Of a stretch of 64,000 nt of DNA, positions 52,569-60,493 are shown piece after piece (the stretch's first letter is position 1; the number at the start of each line of letters is the position of its first letter). The translations under genes and the position numbers were made by a program. Origin of the DNA: Nannocystis bainbridge (GTDB taxonomy: Bacteria > Myxococcota_A > Polyangia > Nannocystales > Nannocystaceae); contig NZ_JAQNDL010000001.1 of the NCBI RefSeq assembly GCF_028368995.1, positions 1,798,001 through 1,862,000 on the forward strand, in the 5' to 3' direction. The notes below the pieces were generated by a model, which was not told the DNA's origin, ran no database searches, and saw only the letters and a program-made list of their open reading frames with translations.

Positions 52569-52706
52569 ATGCCCAACGTCCTCGCATTCACCCAATCATC
52601 GCACAATCTCACCGCGCCCGTCACCGGCGGGCTGGCGATCCTCGCCATCGCCACCGACATCACCGAGGCGATCTACGTCAACGTCCACGAGGCCGAGAGC
52701 AACTAG
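52569..52706 (+). CDS. 45-residue protein of unknown function
   Basis: ATG 52569 with GGAG about 8 nt upstream encodes MPNVLAFTQSSHNLTAP, then a hydrophobic Gly/Ala/Ile-rich middle (VTGGLAILAIATDITEAIYV) and an acidic C-terminus (NVHEAESN). The reading is clearly protein-like while the upstream frame is not. Size and leader/core-like layout recall a peptide precursor, but there is no maturation enzyme nearby and no Cys. Could equally be a membrane micropeptide. Confidence 0.55.
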   Translation: MPNVLAFTQSSHNLTAPVTGGLAILAIATDITEAIYVNVHEAESN

Positions 52707-52760
52707 TGCCCGCGTCCGGTGAGTGACAGTGCGATCGCCGCGGCCCTGCCCCGCCTCGCG

Positions 52761-53585
52761 TCACGTGGCGCCGGCGGCGATGGCGTCCTGGAGGCGCGGG
52801 TACTCCGGGCGGAAGCCGAGGTCCTCGCGGATCCGGCTGACGTCGACCACGATCTCGAACCCGCGCCCAGCCTCGGCGGCGGAGCCGTCGGGCGGCGGCG
52901 CACCGACCGAGGCGAACAGCGCCGCCAGATCGGGCGCCTCGTCATCGGCGACGTTGTAGATGCGGTGCGACGGCGACGCCGCGTCGAGCACGCGCGCGAC
53001 CGCCTGCGCGACGTCGGCGTGGTGAGCGATCGACATGCGCTGCGTCGGCAGGAAGCCGCGCATCATCGGGACCACCTCCGCGATGTGCGGATCGCCGTCG
53101 CCGTAGACGAAGGGGAGCCGGAGCACGCGCACGTCGAGGCCGTCGATCGCGAACAGGGCCCGCTCGGCGGCGAGCTTGCTGGCCGGGTATCCCGGGGCCG
53201 GCGTGCATGGATCGCCCTCGCTCGCGGCGCGCCCGCCATTCGCGCCGTACACCAGCCCGGTGCTCGTGAACACGAAGCGCTGGACCGCCGCGGCGCGGGC
53301 CGCGAGCGCGAGGTGCTGCGTGCCGCCGTCGTTGACGGCGTGCGCCTGCTCCGGCGTCGCGCCGCGGAAGAACGCGGCGCAGTGGACGACCGCGTCGACG
53401 CCCCGCACGGCGGCCACGAGCGAGGCGGCGTCGAGCAGGTCGCCGCGCACGAGCTCCACATTGCGCAGGCCATCGGCGCGGCTCGGATCGCGCACGAGGG
53501 CGCGCACTTGATGACCGCGGTCGGCGAGGCGACGCGCGAGACGGCTTCCGACCTTTCCGGTCGCTCCGGTGACGAGGATCTTCAT
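52761..53585 (-). CDS. NAD(P)-dependent epimerase/dehydratase (atypical extended SDR)
   Basis: 274 residues, ATG 53585 directly before the Rossmann motif MKILVTGATGKVGSRLA. Then come the FTSTG strand and the active-site Tyr/Lys pair (YPASK near residue 146-150). The C-terminal NVADDEAPDLAALF and RIREDLGFRPEYPRLQDAI are typical for sugar-nucleotide-epimerase-like members. Cytoplasmic, substrate unknown. Divergent from an AraC regulator (about 100 bp), probably its target. Confidence 0.92.
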   Translation of the reverse strand: MKILVTGATGKVGSRLARRLADRGHQVRALVRDPSRADGLRNVELVRGDLLDAASLVAAVRGVDAVVHCAAFFRGATPEQAHAVNDGGTQHLALAARAAAVQRFVFTSTGLVYGANGGRAASEGDPCTPAPGYPASKLAAERALFAIDGLDVRVLRLPFVYGDGDPHIAEVVPMMRGFLPTQRMSIAHHADVAQAVARVLDAASPSHRIYNVADDEAPDLAALFASVGAPPPDGSAAEAGRGFEIVVDVSRIREDLGFRPEYPRLQDAIAAGAT

Positions 53586-53686
53586 GGCTCCGACCGTAGC
53601 GAGCCACGCGGCCGACGGATTGGAAAAACCGGACAACGTCGCGGCCCCGCTTGTGCGGGCGAGCGCGTGCCTTCATCCTGTTTGCC

Positions 53687-54484
53687 ATGCACCTCGGCGC
53701 CGCCCTTCGCCAGCCTCACGATCCGAGCGGCGCTTCGACGGCGGCGATCGTCGAGGCGCTGCAGGTCCACGAGCCCGAAGCCGGTACGCCGCACGTCTTG
53801 CTGCCCCACGCGCAGGTCGAGATCGTGGTCCGCTTCGGGCCGGCGTCGCGGAGGGGGATCGATGCACACGTGCTCGGCGCGCGGGAGCAAGTGCGGCGCA
53901 AAGTCCCGCGCGGGACGCATCGCAGCATGAGCGCGCGGCTGCGGCTGGGCGCCTCCGAGGCCGTGTTCGGCGTCCCGGCGTCGACGCTCGCCGGCCGCAT
54001 CGTCGCGCTCGAGGATGTCTGGGGCGACGCCGCGGCGCGCCGTCTCTTCGAACGACTCGCCGTCGCTGCCGACGGGCTCGCGGCCGCGAAGGTCCTCAAT
54101 TCGGCGATCGCCGAGCGCGTGGCGACCGATGCGTGCCCGCCCTGCTCGCGCCTGGCGCTCGCAGCCGCCGAGCAGCTGCGCGCCCGTTCGGCCGACGGCG
54201 CGCACGTGAACGCCATCGCCAGGGCGCTCGGGGTGAGCGAGCGCCACCTCCGGCGGGTGTTCCGAGATGCTTTCGGGATCGGGCCCAAGGCGTTCGCCAA
54301 GCTGGCGCGCTTCCAGCGGGCCCTGCATGCGGCGCGCGCGGACGAACGGGCCGCGTGGGCGACGATCGCCGCCGACGCCGGCTACTACGATCAGGCCCAC
54401 CTGATCGCCGAGTTCCACGCCATCGCCGGCGCGCCGCCGCGGGCGCTGCTCGGCGAGCTGCGGGTGGCGGCTGCGATCGGCTGA
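53687..54484 (+). CDS. AraC-family transcriptional regulator
   Basis: 265 residues, ATG 53687. N-terminal domain (~1-150) of the DUF6597 type (HVLLPHAQVEIVVRFG, GVPASTLAGRIVALEDVWG). The C-terminal ~100 residues are the AraC double helix-turn-helix: VNAIARALGVSERHLRRVFRDAFGIGPK is the first HTH, WATIAADAGYYDQAHLIAEFH the second. The ligand is unknown. Gene arrangement suggests it controls the divergent epimerase gene. Confidence 0.92.
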   Translation: MHLGAALRQPHDPSGASTAAIVEALQVHEPEAGTPHVLLPHAQVEIVVRFGPASRRGIDAHVLGAREQVRRKVPRGTHRSMSARLRLGASEAVFGVPASTLAGRIVALEDVWGDAAARRLFERLAVAADGLAAAKVLNSAIAERVATDACPPCSRLALAAAEQLRARSADGAHVNAIARALGVSERHLRRVFRDAFGIGPKAFAKLARFQRALHAARADERAAWATIAADAGYYDQAHLIAEFHAIAGAPPRALLGELRVAAAIG

Positions 54485-54530
54485 TCGCTACGGTTCGTCC
54501 GCGGTGCGCGACCACGAATGGGAAGCGCGC

Positions 54531-55445
54531 TCAGGCGAAGGAGACGCCGGTGAGCTGCTCCGACACGCGCCATAGGCGTTCGGCGGCGGCCCGGTCTTCC
54601 GCTCGCGGCGGAACCTTCGCCAGGGCCGGAGAGCCACGCATCTCTCCCAGCCTGTCCGGGCCGTAGTAAGCGCCGGCCCTCGCCTCGGGCGAGGTCGCGG
54701 CGAACAGCGTCGGGAGCGCGCCCTGCGATGCCGGCTGGAACATGAACCACAGGAGCGTCCGGGCGAGCCCGGCGGCGCTCCAACGGCCGGGAGCGTTGTG
54801 AAGGAGGTCGGTGCGCGAGATGCCGGGGTGCGCGGCGATGCTGGTGACGCCCCACCGATTCGCCTCGCTGCGCCGCTGCAGCTCGAGGGCGAACATCAGG
54901 CAGGCGAGCTTGGACTGGCCATAGGCCCGCATCGGCGCGTAGCTCCGCTCCGCCTGCAGGTCGTCGAAAGCGAGCGCACCATCCCGCGCAGCGACGCTCG
55001 ACAGCGTGACGATGCGCGGGCTCGTCCCATTGCGGAGCAGCGGCATGAGCTGGGCCGTCAGGGCGAAATGGCCGAGGTAGTTGGTGCCGAACTGCAGCTC
55101 GAAGCCGTCCGAGGTCTCTTGCCGGCTCGGCGGCGTCATCACGGCGGCGTTGTTGATCAAGAGATCGATCCTGTCGCTCTGGCTCCGCAGCCGCGCGGCG
55201 AATCCCGCCACGGACTCGAGACTGGCGAGATCGACATGCTCGAACCGGACAATCGCCGATGGCACTTCGGCGAGGACCCTGGCGACAGCGTCCGCCCCTT
55301 TTTGCGGGTTGCGGCCCGCGATGATGACCTCGCTCCCTGCCCGCGCGAGCCCCAGGGCATCCTCGAGTCCGAGCCCCCCGGTGCCGCTGACGACGGCCAG
55401 ACGGCCCTTCTGAGCAGGAATGTCGGTGGTTTTCCAGTTCGCCAT
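54531..55445 (-). CDS. Short-chain dehydrogenase (retinol dehydrogenase-like)
   Basis: 304 residues, ATG 55445. Starts NWKTTDIPAQKGRLAVVSGTGGLGLEDALG. The nucleotide loop reads SGTGGLG instead of the usual TGxxxGIG. NNAAVM at ~90, catalytic Ser in TLSSVAA, and YGQSK as YxxxK. C-terminal region with AAHPGISRTDL is typical of the retinol/WW-domain oxidoreductase-like subgroup. NADP-dependent; substrate unknown. Divergent from the LysR gene at about 120 bp and presumably regulated by it. Confidence 0.9.
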   Translation of the reverse strand: MANWKTTDIPAQKGRLAVVSGTGGLGLEDALGLARAGSEVIIAGRNPQKGADAVARVLAEVPSAIVRFEHVDLASLESVAGFAARLRSQSDRIDLLINNAAVMTPPSRQETSDGFELQFGTNYLGHFALTAQLMPLLRNGTSPRIVTLSSVAARDGALAFDDLQAERSYAPMRAYGQSKLACLMFALELQRRSEANRWGVTSIAAHPGISRTDLLHNAPGRWSAAGLARTLLWFMFQPASQGALPTLFAATSPEARAGAYYGPDRLGEMRGSPALAKVPPRAEDRAAAERLWRVSEQLTGVSFA

Positions 55446-55500
55446 GATGCTTTCGCCGGTGACGAGGACGGATCGAGTCCTCGAGTTCCATGGCGGCATG

Positions 55501-55513
55501 GTAGGGACCCTAC
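55501..55513. promoter_or_regulatory. 13-bp perfect palindrome in SDR/LysR control region
   Basis: GTAGGG-A-CCCTAC is a perfect 6-1-6 palindrome, about 55 bp from each of the divergent starts. It is a candidate second binding site of the LysR protein or of another dimeric regulator. Confidence 0.5.
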
Positions 55514-55547
55514 GAACACCGGAGAAGAGCGCGCTCGCCCGACACAC

Positions 55548-55566
55548 TGTCTGCTAGTATCAGACA
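55548..55566. promoter_or_regulatory. LysR-type operator abutting the LysR start codon
   Basis: TGTCTG-N7-CAGACA is a perfect interrupted palindrome that includes a T-N11-A LysR box, and it ends at the base before the LysR ATG (55567). Binding here would block the regulator's own translation start region and transcription, so autorepression is expected. The same region would contain the SDR promoter. Confidence 0.6.
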
Positions 55567-56469
55567 ATGAGCTTCGACCTCGACTCGCTCAAGGTGTTCG
55601 TCCGGGTCGCCGAGCTGCGCAGCTTCACCCAGGCCGCGCAGCAGCTCGGCATGCCGAAGGCGCGCGCGTCGGCGCATGTGCAAAGGCTGGAGGGCGAACT
55701 CGGGGCTCGGCTCCTCCGCCGCTCGACTCGCGTCGTGTACCTCACCGCAGAGGGAGAGGTGCTGCTGAAGCGCGCCCACAGCTTCCTCGCAGAGGCCGAA
55801 GAGATCGGGGCGCTGTTTCAGGCGGGTCGCGGGCTGCGTGGGAGGGTGCGCGTCGAGCTCCCGGTCCTCATCGCGCGGGATTTCGTCATCCCCCGGCTGC
55901 CCGAGCTGCTCGCGCGCCATCCGCAGCTCCAGCTGGATATCTGCGCGAGCGACCGAATCGTGGCAGCGCTGCGCGAGGGGCTCGACGTCGTGCTGCGCGT
56001 GGGGCCGGTCGACGAACCGGGGCTGGTCGGGCGCCGGATCGGCGAGGCGACGATGATGAACTGCGCGAGCCCCTCGTACCTGCGCCAGCACGGGACTCCG
56101 CGCACGCTGGAGGATCTGCGCGACCACTTGGTCGTCCACTACGCCACCGACTCGGCCCCGGTCTTCGAGTATTTCGACGGCACGACCTACAAGGAGCTGC
56201 CGATGCGCAGCGCGCTGACGGTCGACAACTACGACGCCTACGAGGCGGCGTGCATCGCCGGCCTGGGCATCGTGCAGTTGCCGCGCCCCGGGCAGGAACG
56301 GCACGCGAGCAAGCTGGTCGAGATCCTGCCGGAGCTCACGGCGAGGCCGGTGCCCATCACGCTGCTGCACACGCACGGGCGCGCGGCGCCGCGTCGCGTC
56401 CGCGCCGTGATGACCTGGCTGACGGAGCTGCTCTCACCCGTCGTCAGCGAGCTCGTGAAGCCTCTGTGA
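55567..56469 (+). CDS. LysR-family transcriptional regulator
   Basis: 300 residues, typical length. N-terminal winged helix-turn-helix (~1-60: LKVFVRVAELRSFTQAAQQLGMPKARASAHVQRLE, read in two parts). Then the effector-binding domain of the periplasmic-binding type (~90-290) with LVGRRIGEATMMNCASPSYL and 'YEAACIAGLGIVQLP'. This is the CrgA/YafC-like branch that often regulates SDR or quinone reductase genes. A perfect operator overlaps its upstream edge, and the target is probably the divergent SDR. Confidence 0.93.
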   Translation: MSFDLDSLKVFVRVAELRSFTQAAQQLGMPKARASAHVQRLEGELGARLLRRSTRVVYLTAEGEVLLKRAHSFLAEAEEIGALFQAGRGLRGRVRVELPVLIARDFVIPRLPELLARHPQLQLDICASDRIVAALREGLDVVLRVGPVDEPGLVGRRIGEATMMNCASPSYLRQHGTPRTLEDLRDHLVVHYATDSAPVFEYFDGTTYKELPMRSALTVDNYDAYEAACIAGLGIVQLPRPGQERHASKLVEILPELTARPVPITLLHTHGRAAPRRVRAVMTWLTELLSPVVSELVKPL

Positions 56470-56653
56470 GACACGCTCGACCCGGCCGAGGATGCGTTCT
56501 CCTGCGAATGGGCAGCCCATCGGCCGCGAGACCCTCAGGAACGAACGGGACACCGGCGCCTCCTCGGACGAGGCGCCGGCGCGCGACCTGCTGCGATACG
56601 CGAACCCGAGCGCTCGCCGGCGCGAACTTCTGGTACACGTCGACAGCTCGTCG

Positions 56654-57601
56654 ATGCCACTCGCACCCCTGAAAGACCGCAAGCAGCTCATGGCCGCCTG
56701 TCTCGAGCGCGACATCGCGATCGAGGGCTGGAACTACTGCGCGACGCTCGACCCCGACGGCGCCACGCTGCTGCTCGGCCGCAACAGCGGCATCCTCGTG
56801 ATCGACCTCGTGAGCGGCGGCTCGCGCGAGGTCGAGGTGCCCGCCGCCGTGTACGACGCGGTCTCGTGCCTCGAGTTCACGGCCGATCGCACGCGGGTGA
56901 TCGCCACCCTGTGGGTCGGCTCCGTCGCGGTGCTCACCTGGCCGGAGCTGCGCTGCGTCGCCGTGCACCGCGTCTGCGACACGCGCCTGCACGGGCTCGC
57001 CGTGCTGCAGGACGGCCGCTCGGCGTGGCTCGGCGGTCACGACGGCCGGCGCACGCGGATCGACCTCGACGACGGGACCGTGCTCGCCGCCTGCGCTGAC
57101 GAGCAGATGTGGATGGCCGACGCGGCGCTGTCTCCCGACGGCGAGCTCCTGGTCACGGCGGACGCCGCCGGCAACGTGCGCCTGTGCGACCCCCAGTCAG
57201 GGGCCGAGCGCCGCCTGCTGCGGATCTCCGGCTCCGCGCAGAACATGAGCTTTCACGGCGAAGAGCTGCTGGTCCCTTCGCTGACGACCGCGATCGTCGA
57301 TGTCGCCAGCGGAGAGACGCGCGCCGGCTTCACGGGCGAACACAAGCTCGGCGCCCAGACGGCGACGTTCGTCACCGACGAGCTGGTGGCGACCGGCGGC
57401 GCCCACGATCCGCTGCTCGTCCTGTGGGACCGCACCGACGGCAGCAGCGCGCTGACGCTGAAGCCGTACAACAAAGGCGCGATCGAGCGTGTACTGCTGA
57501 CGCCCGACCGCGAGCACCTGGTCGTCGTGCCGCGCTGCGATCAGGCGGTCCAGATCTGGCGCGCGACCGGGCTGGTCGAGGCGGCGCGGCGCAGCCGCTG
57601 A
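56654..57601 (+). CDS. WD40/propeller-like protein
   Basis: 315 residues from ATG 56654 (the frame is open to 56492 with less typical codons). Repeating blade signatures: CATLDPDGATLLLGRNSGILVIDL, CLEFTADRTRVIATLWVGSVAVL, ALSPDGELLVTADAAGNVRLCD, ATGGAHDPLLVLWDRTDG. About six blades are seen, so probably a seven-bladed propeller. No signal peptide; a cytosolic scaffold or sensor of unknown partners. Downstream on the opposite strand is a coding-like remnant. Confidence 0.78.
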   Translation: MPLAPLKDRKQLMAACLERDIAIEGWNYCATLDPDGATLLLGRNSGILVIDLVSGGSREVEVPAAVYDAVSCLEFTADRTRVIATLWVGSVAVLTWPELRCVAVHRVCDTRLHGLAVLQDGRSAWLGGHDGRRTRIDLDDGTVLAACADEQMWMADAALSPDGELLVTADAAGNVRLCDPQSGAERRLLRISGSAQNMSFHGEELLVPSLTTAIVDVASGETRAGFTGEHKLGAQTATFVTDELVATGGAHDPLLVLWDRTDGSSALTLKPYNKGAIERVLLTPDREHLVVVPRCDQAVQIWRATGLVEAARRSR

Positions 57602-57603
57602 CG

Positions 57604-57878
57604 GCCCGCACGCGGTCGTTCACCGGCACCGAAGCCGGCGCAGCGAGGGTCTTCGACCACGGCATGCGGAGCGCGATGTCGACGGGCTTCCTCGCGAGGA
57701 GGAACGCGCGGCTGAACGCTTCTTCTTTCTCGGGCTCGACGTCGGGCGCCGCGTAGTCGCCCGTGTCCCCACGCAGCAGCGTCGCGCCATCAGCCGACGA
57801 CTCATCGAAGCGCGCGTGCGCCGGATCGAGCACTCTGCTCGGTCCCTGCGCGATTTCGCGGCGGCCGTGCGCGGACAC
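57604..57878 (-). pseudogene. Coding-like fragment antisense to intergenic DNA
   Basis: From GTG 57878 the minus strand reads SAHGRREIAQGPSRVLDP, then HARFDESSADGATLLRGDTG and DVEPEKEEAFSRAFLLAR, ending near VNDRVRAV, with about 85 percent G/C third bases. The frame then runs on into the antisense of the propeller gene without a stop. It has no ribosome binding site. Probably the remnant of a gene truncated by a rearrangement. Family unknown. Confidence 0.35.
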
Positions 57879-57936
57879 CGAAATCGAATTCGTCACGGCC
57901 GTGGGACGACGACCTGTGGCACGATCGCGGCCCGGC

Positions 57937-58830
57937 GTGAGCGAGATCGTCGAATTCGCCTGCGGCTCGTGCGGCTCGCAGATCCAGGTCGAGGCCCACC
58001 TGCGGACCGCGACCTGCCCGTACTGCGCCTCGCCGGCGGTGGTCGAGCGGCCGCGGGACGCCGGGCTGCCGCAGCCGGACTTCGTGCTCGCGTTCATCGT
58101 CCCGCACGAGCAAGCGCTGGCCGCGGCCCGGCGCTGGGTGAGGCGGGCCTGGCTCGCCCCGGAGGCGTTCCGCAAGGCCACGGTCGAGGCCATCCGCGGG
58201 ATCTACGTGCCCTCGTACCTGTTCTCGGCGGCGGCCCACGCGGAGTACTCCGCCCGCATCGGCGAGAACTACACGGTGACCTACACGACCACGGACTCGA
58301 AGGGCCGCACGACCACGCGCACGCGCACCGAGACCGAGTGGCACACGCTCGCGGGCAGTTACTCGGCCTACGTCAGCGACGTCGTCGTCACGGCCTCGCG
58401 GGGCATCGGCAATCACGAGCTCGAGGGGGTCGAGCCCTTCGACCTGCGCGCGCTCCACCGCTATTCGCCGCGCCTGCTCTCCGGGTGGATCGCCGAGGAG
58501 GCGTCGATGACAGCCGAGGTGTGCCGCGAGCTCGCGGTCGCCGAGGCGATGGCCGAGGTCCAGCGGCGCATCGCGAAGATCCTGCCCGGCGACCGGCAGT
58601 CGGACCTCGAGGTCAGCGCCCGCCTCGCCGACATCGCCCAGGTCCTGATGCTCGCGCCGGTGTGGGTGCTGCCGGTCCGCTTCGCCGACGACCGCGTGGT
58701 CCGCCTGCTGGTCAACGGCCAGACCGGCAAGGTGTTCGGCAAGCCGCCGCGCTCGTGGGTGAAGATCGGCGCGCTGGTCCTGTTGATCGTCGGCCTCATC
58801 ACCGCGGGGGTGCTGCTTGCCCAGCGCTGA
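57937..58830 (+). CDS. Zinc-ribbon membrane protein, first of a tandem pair
   Basis: 297 residues from GTG 57937. N-terminal zinc ribbon FACGSCGSQIQVEAH...TCPYCASP (two CxxC pairs, residues ~7-33). A ~200-residue central domain (FVLAFIVPHEQALAAARRWV ... GIYVPSYLFSAAAHAEYSARIG ... YSAYVSDVVVTASRGI) follows, then LLVNGQTGKVFGKPP and one C-terminal transmembrane helix (IGALVLLIVGLITAGVLLA). It resembles the 'TFIIB-type zinc ribbon' proteins of Firmicutes and other bacteria, which carry the same VNGQTGK motif; their function is unknown. The zinc domain would face the cytosol. Overlaps the next gene by 14 bp. Confidence 0.82.
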   Translation: MSEIVEFACGSCGSQIQVEAHLRTATCPYCASPAVVERPRDAGLPQPDFVLAFIVPHEQALAAARRWVRRAWLAPEAFRKATVEAIRGIYVPSYLFSAAAHAEYSARIGENYTVTYTTTDSKGRTTTRTRTETEWHTLAGSYSAYVSDVVVTASRGIGNHELEGVEPFDLRALHRYSPRLLSGWIAEEASMTAEVCRELAVAEAMAEVQRRIAKILPGDRQSDLEVSARLADIAQVLMLAPVWVLPVRFADDRVVRLLVNGQTGKVFGKPPRSWVKIGALVLLIVGLITAGVLLAQR

Positions 58831-59800
58831 GACTCCCGCGACGCCGGCCCGCTCGGCCTGCGGCCGCTGCGAGTCGCCGCTCGAAGCCGGTGATCTGCGC
58901 TGTGCGGTGTGCGGGCTGCCGACGCCGGGTGAGGCGCTCGTCAGCGCCGAGACGCACGTCGAGCTGCTCCGCTGCGAGGGCTGCGGCGCTGCGGTGTCCT
59001 ACGACGTCGAGGTCCGCGCGCCGAAGTGCTCGTTCTGCGGCTCGTTGATGCACGTCGAGCGCCCCGAGGACCCGGTCGAGGAGGCGTCCGCCTACCTGCC
59101 GTTCACGGTCGACCCCGCGGCGGCGGCCGAGGGGTTGCGGCGCTGGCTCGGCACCCTCGGCTTCTTCCGCCCGAGCGACCTCCAGGCGGCAGCGACGATC
59201 GGCGAGTTGAAGCCGCTGTGGTGGGTCGGCTGGGTGTTCGACGCCGAGGTGCTGGTCAGTTGGGCCGCCGACTCCGAGGTCGGCTCACGGCGCGCGTCCT
59301 GGGCCCCGCACGCGGGCCAGCAGTCGTTGAACCTGCGAAGCGTGCTGGTGCCGGCGTCCCGTGGCCTGAGCGCTGCGGAGTGCCAGGCGATCGGCCGCGG
59401 TTACCGCGTCGAATCGGGCGGCCCGCCGCCGGAGGCCCGCCCGGGCGTGCTGATCGAGCGCTTCGACGTCCAGCGATCGGCGGCCCGCCGGGCGATCGCC
59501 GAGGGGCTCGAGCGCGCCGCGCTGGTGCACGCGAGCGAGTGGGTGCCCGGCAGCCGCCAGCGCAAGCTCTCGGTCGCGGTGCTGCCCAGGCGCCTCGACT
59601 CGGAGCGCCTCGCCTTCCCCGCCTACGTGCTCGCTTACCGCTACCGCGACAAGCTCTACCGCGCGGTGGTCAACGGCCAGGACGCGGCGGTGGTCACCGG
59701 CAAAGCGCCGCTCTCGATCGCGCGGATCGTCCTCGTGATCGTCGGAGGGCTCGCCGCGATCGCGCTGATCGTCGCGCTGATCGTGGTCCTGGCCGATTGA
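58817..59800 (+). CDS. Zinc-ribbon membrane protein, second of the pair
   Basis: 327 residues from TTG 58817, overlapping the previous gene. Two N-terminal zinc ribbons: ACGRCESPLEAGDLRCAVCG (residues ~14-33) and LRCEGCGAAVSYD...KCSFCG (~50-75). The central domain is paralogous to that of the first protein (YLPFTVDPAAAAEGLRRWLG; LKPLWWVGWVFDAEVLVSWAA). It shares the RAVVNGQDAAVVTGKAP motif and ends in one transmembrane helix. A tandem duplication that kept overall design but diverged in the ribbon region. Role unknown; the pair probably forms a complex. Confidence 0.82.
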   Translation: MPSAETPATPARSACGRCESPLEAGDLRCAVCGLPTPGEALVSAETHVELLRCEGCGAAVSYDVEVRAPKCSFCGSLMHVERPEDPVEEASAYLPFTVDPAAAAEGLRRWLGTLGFFRPSDLQAAATIGELKPLWWVGWVFDAEVLVSWAADSEVGSRRASWAPHAGQQSLNLRSVLVPASRGLSAAECQAIGRGYRVESGGPPPEARPGVLIERFDVQRSAARRAIAEGLERAALVHASEWVPGSRQRKLSVAVLPRRLDSERLAFPAYVLAYRYRDKLYRAVVNGQDAAVVTGKAPLSIARIVLVIVGGLAAIALIVALIVVLAD

Positions 59801-60493
59801 CGAGAGAGGCCGATGGGGCCGTGAATGCGCCGTGCCACCCCCGGGGGGCCGCGCCCGCTCGCCACCACCAAAGGACAAACGATGGGTCTCGCGCGCCCGG
59901 CGGACCGTATGTCACGCACGGTGCATTGTCGAACAGGGCCGGACATCACCGGGCGGAGGATCGCATCATCGCATTGCCCGACACGGGCCTGCGATTCCCC
60001 TCGCGCGAGCAGGGCAATTGCGACCGCGCATTCACGTGAGCGCCCGTCCCCGCCACGAGCGCGTCCTCGTGTGGCTCCGGGGCCAGCAGCCCCATCCTTT
60101 GGGTGTCGGTGGTGGTCGCAGCCCGCATTCGCCGTCTGCGGGCCAGCGTATCCTCCGAGCACCCGGCCAAGCGCACACCGGCCATCGAGGCGCCTGCGCG
60201 TCCTGAGGGGGCCCTACCAGGCGCGCGCGAGCCGTCTCGGGGCATCGCATTCGCGGATGAACCAGCTCGCAGCGGGCCGCCACGCGCTCCGGGACGCGTC
60301 GCTCGGCGGGGCGAAGGGCACTGGCCTGGGTCGGCACGAAGAGATTGTGGATACAGGTCAGCTCTGGTATGGTGCTGCTGTCATAGGGGTCGTGCTGACC
60401 CACTCCTTGCCTCTGGGCAAGGGCTCTTCGGACATGTTCCACGGGACAGGGCCATTCGATGGACCCTGAATGCCCGCTGGAGGAGGAATGCGC
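59801..60493. other. Long non-coding stretch upstream of the M4 protease
   Basis: About 690 bp. No intact gene. Near 59920-60040 the plus strand reads moderately protein-like (EDRIIALPDTGLRFPSREQG) without a start, perhaps another remnant. The right part holds a promoter candidate (60345-60373). Confidence 0.4.
60345..60373 (+). promoter_or_regulatory. Candidate housekeeping promoter of the M4 protease gene
   Basis: TTGTGG, a 17-nt spacer, then TATGGT fit a sigma70-type -35/-10 pair (3/6 and 4/6 matches). It lies about 120 nt upstream of the start codon in AT-richer DNA than the surroundings. Confidence 0.4.

Noticed and set aside
52569..54484. Possible RiPP cluster around the 45-residue peptide
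   Set aside because: No radical SAM, YcaO, lanthipeptide synthase or peptidase-transporter is nearby; neighbours are an epimerase and an AraC regulator.
57917..57931. A TGGCAC-N5-CGGC sequence resembling a sigma54 promoter before the zinc-ribbon gene
   Set aside because: The -12 element matches only in GC, and the start point would fall after the GTG at 57937.
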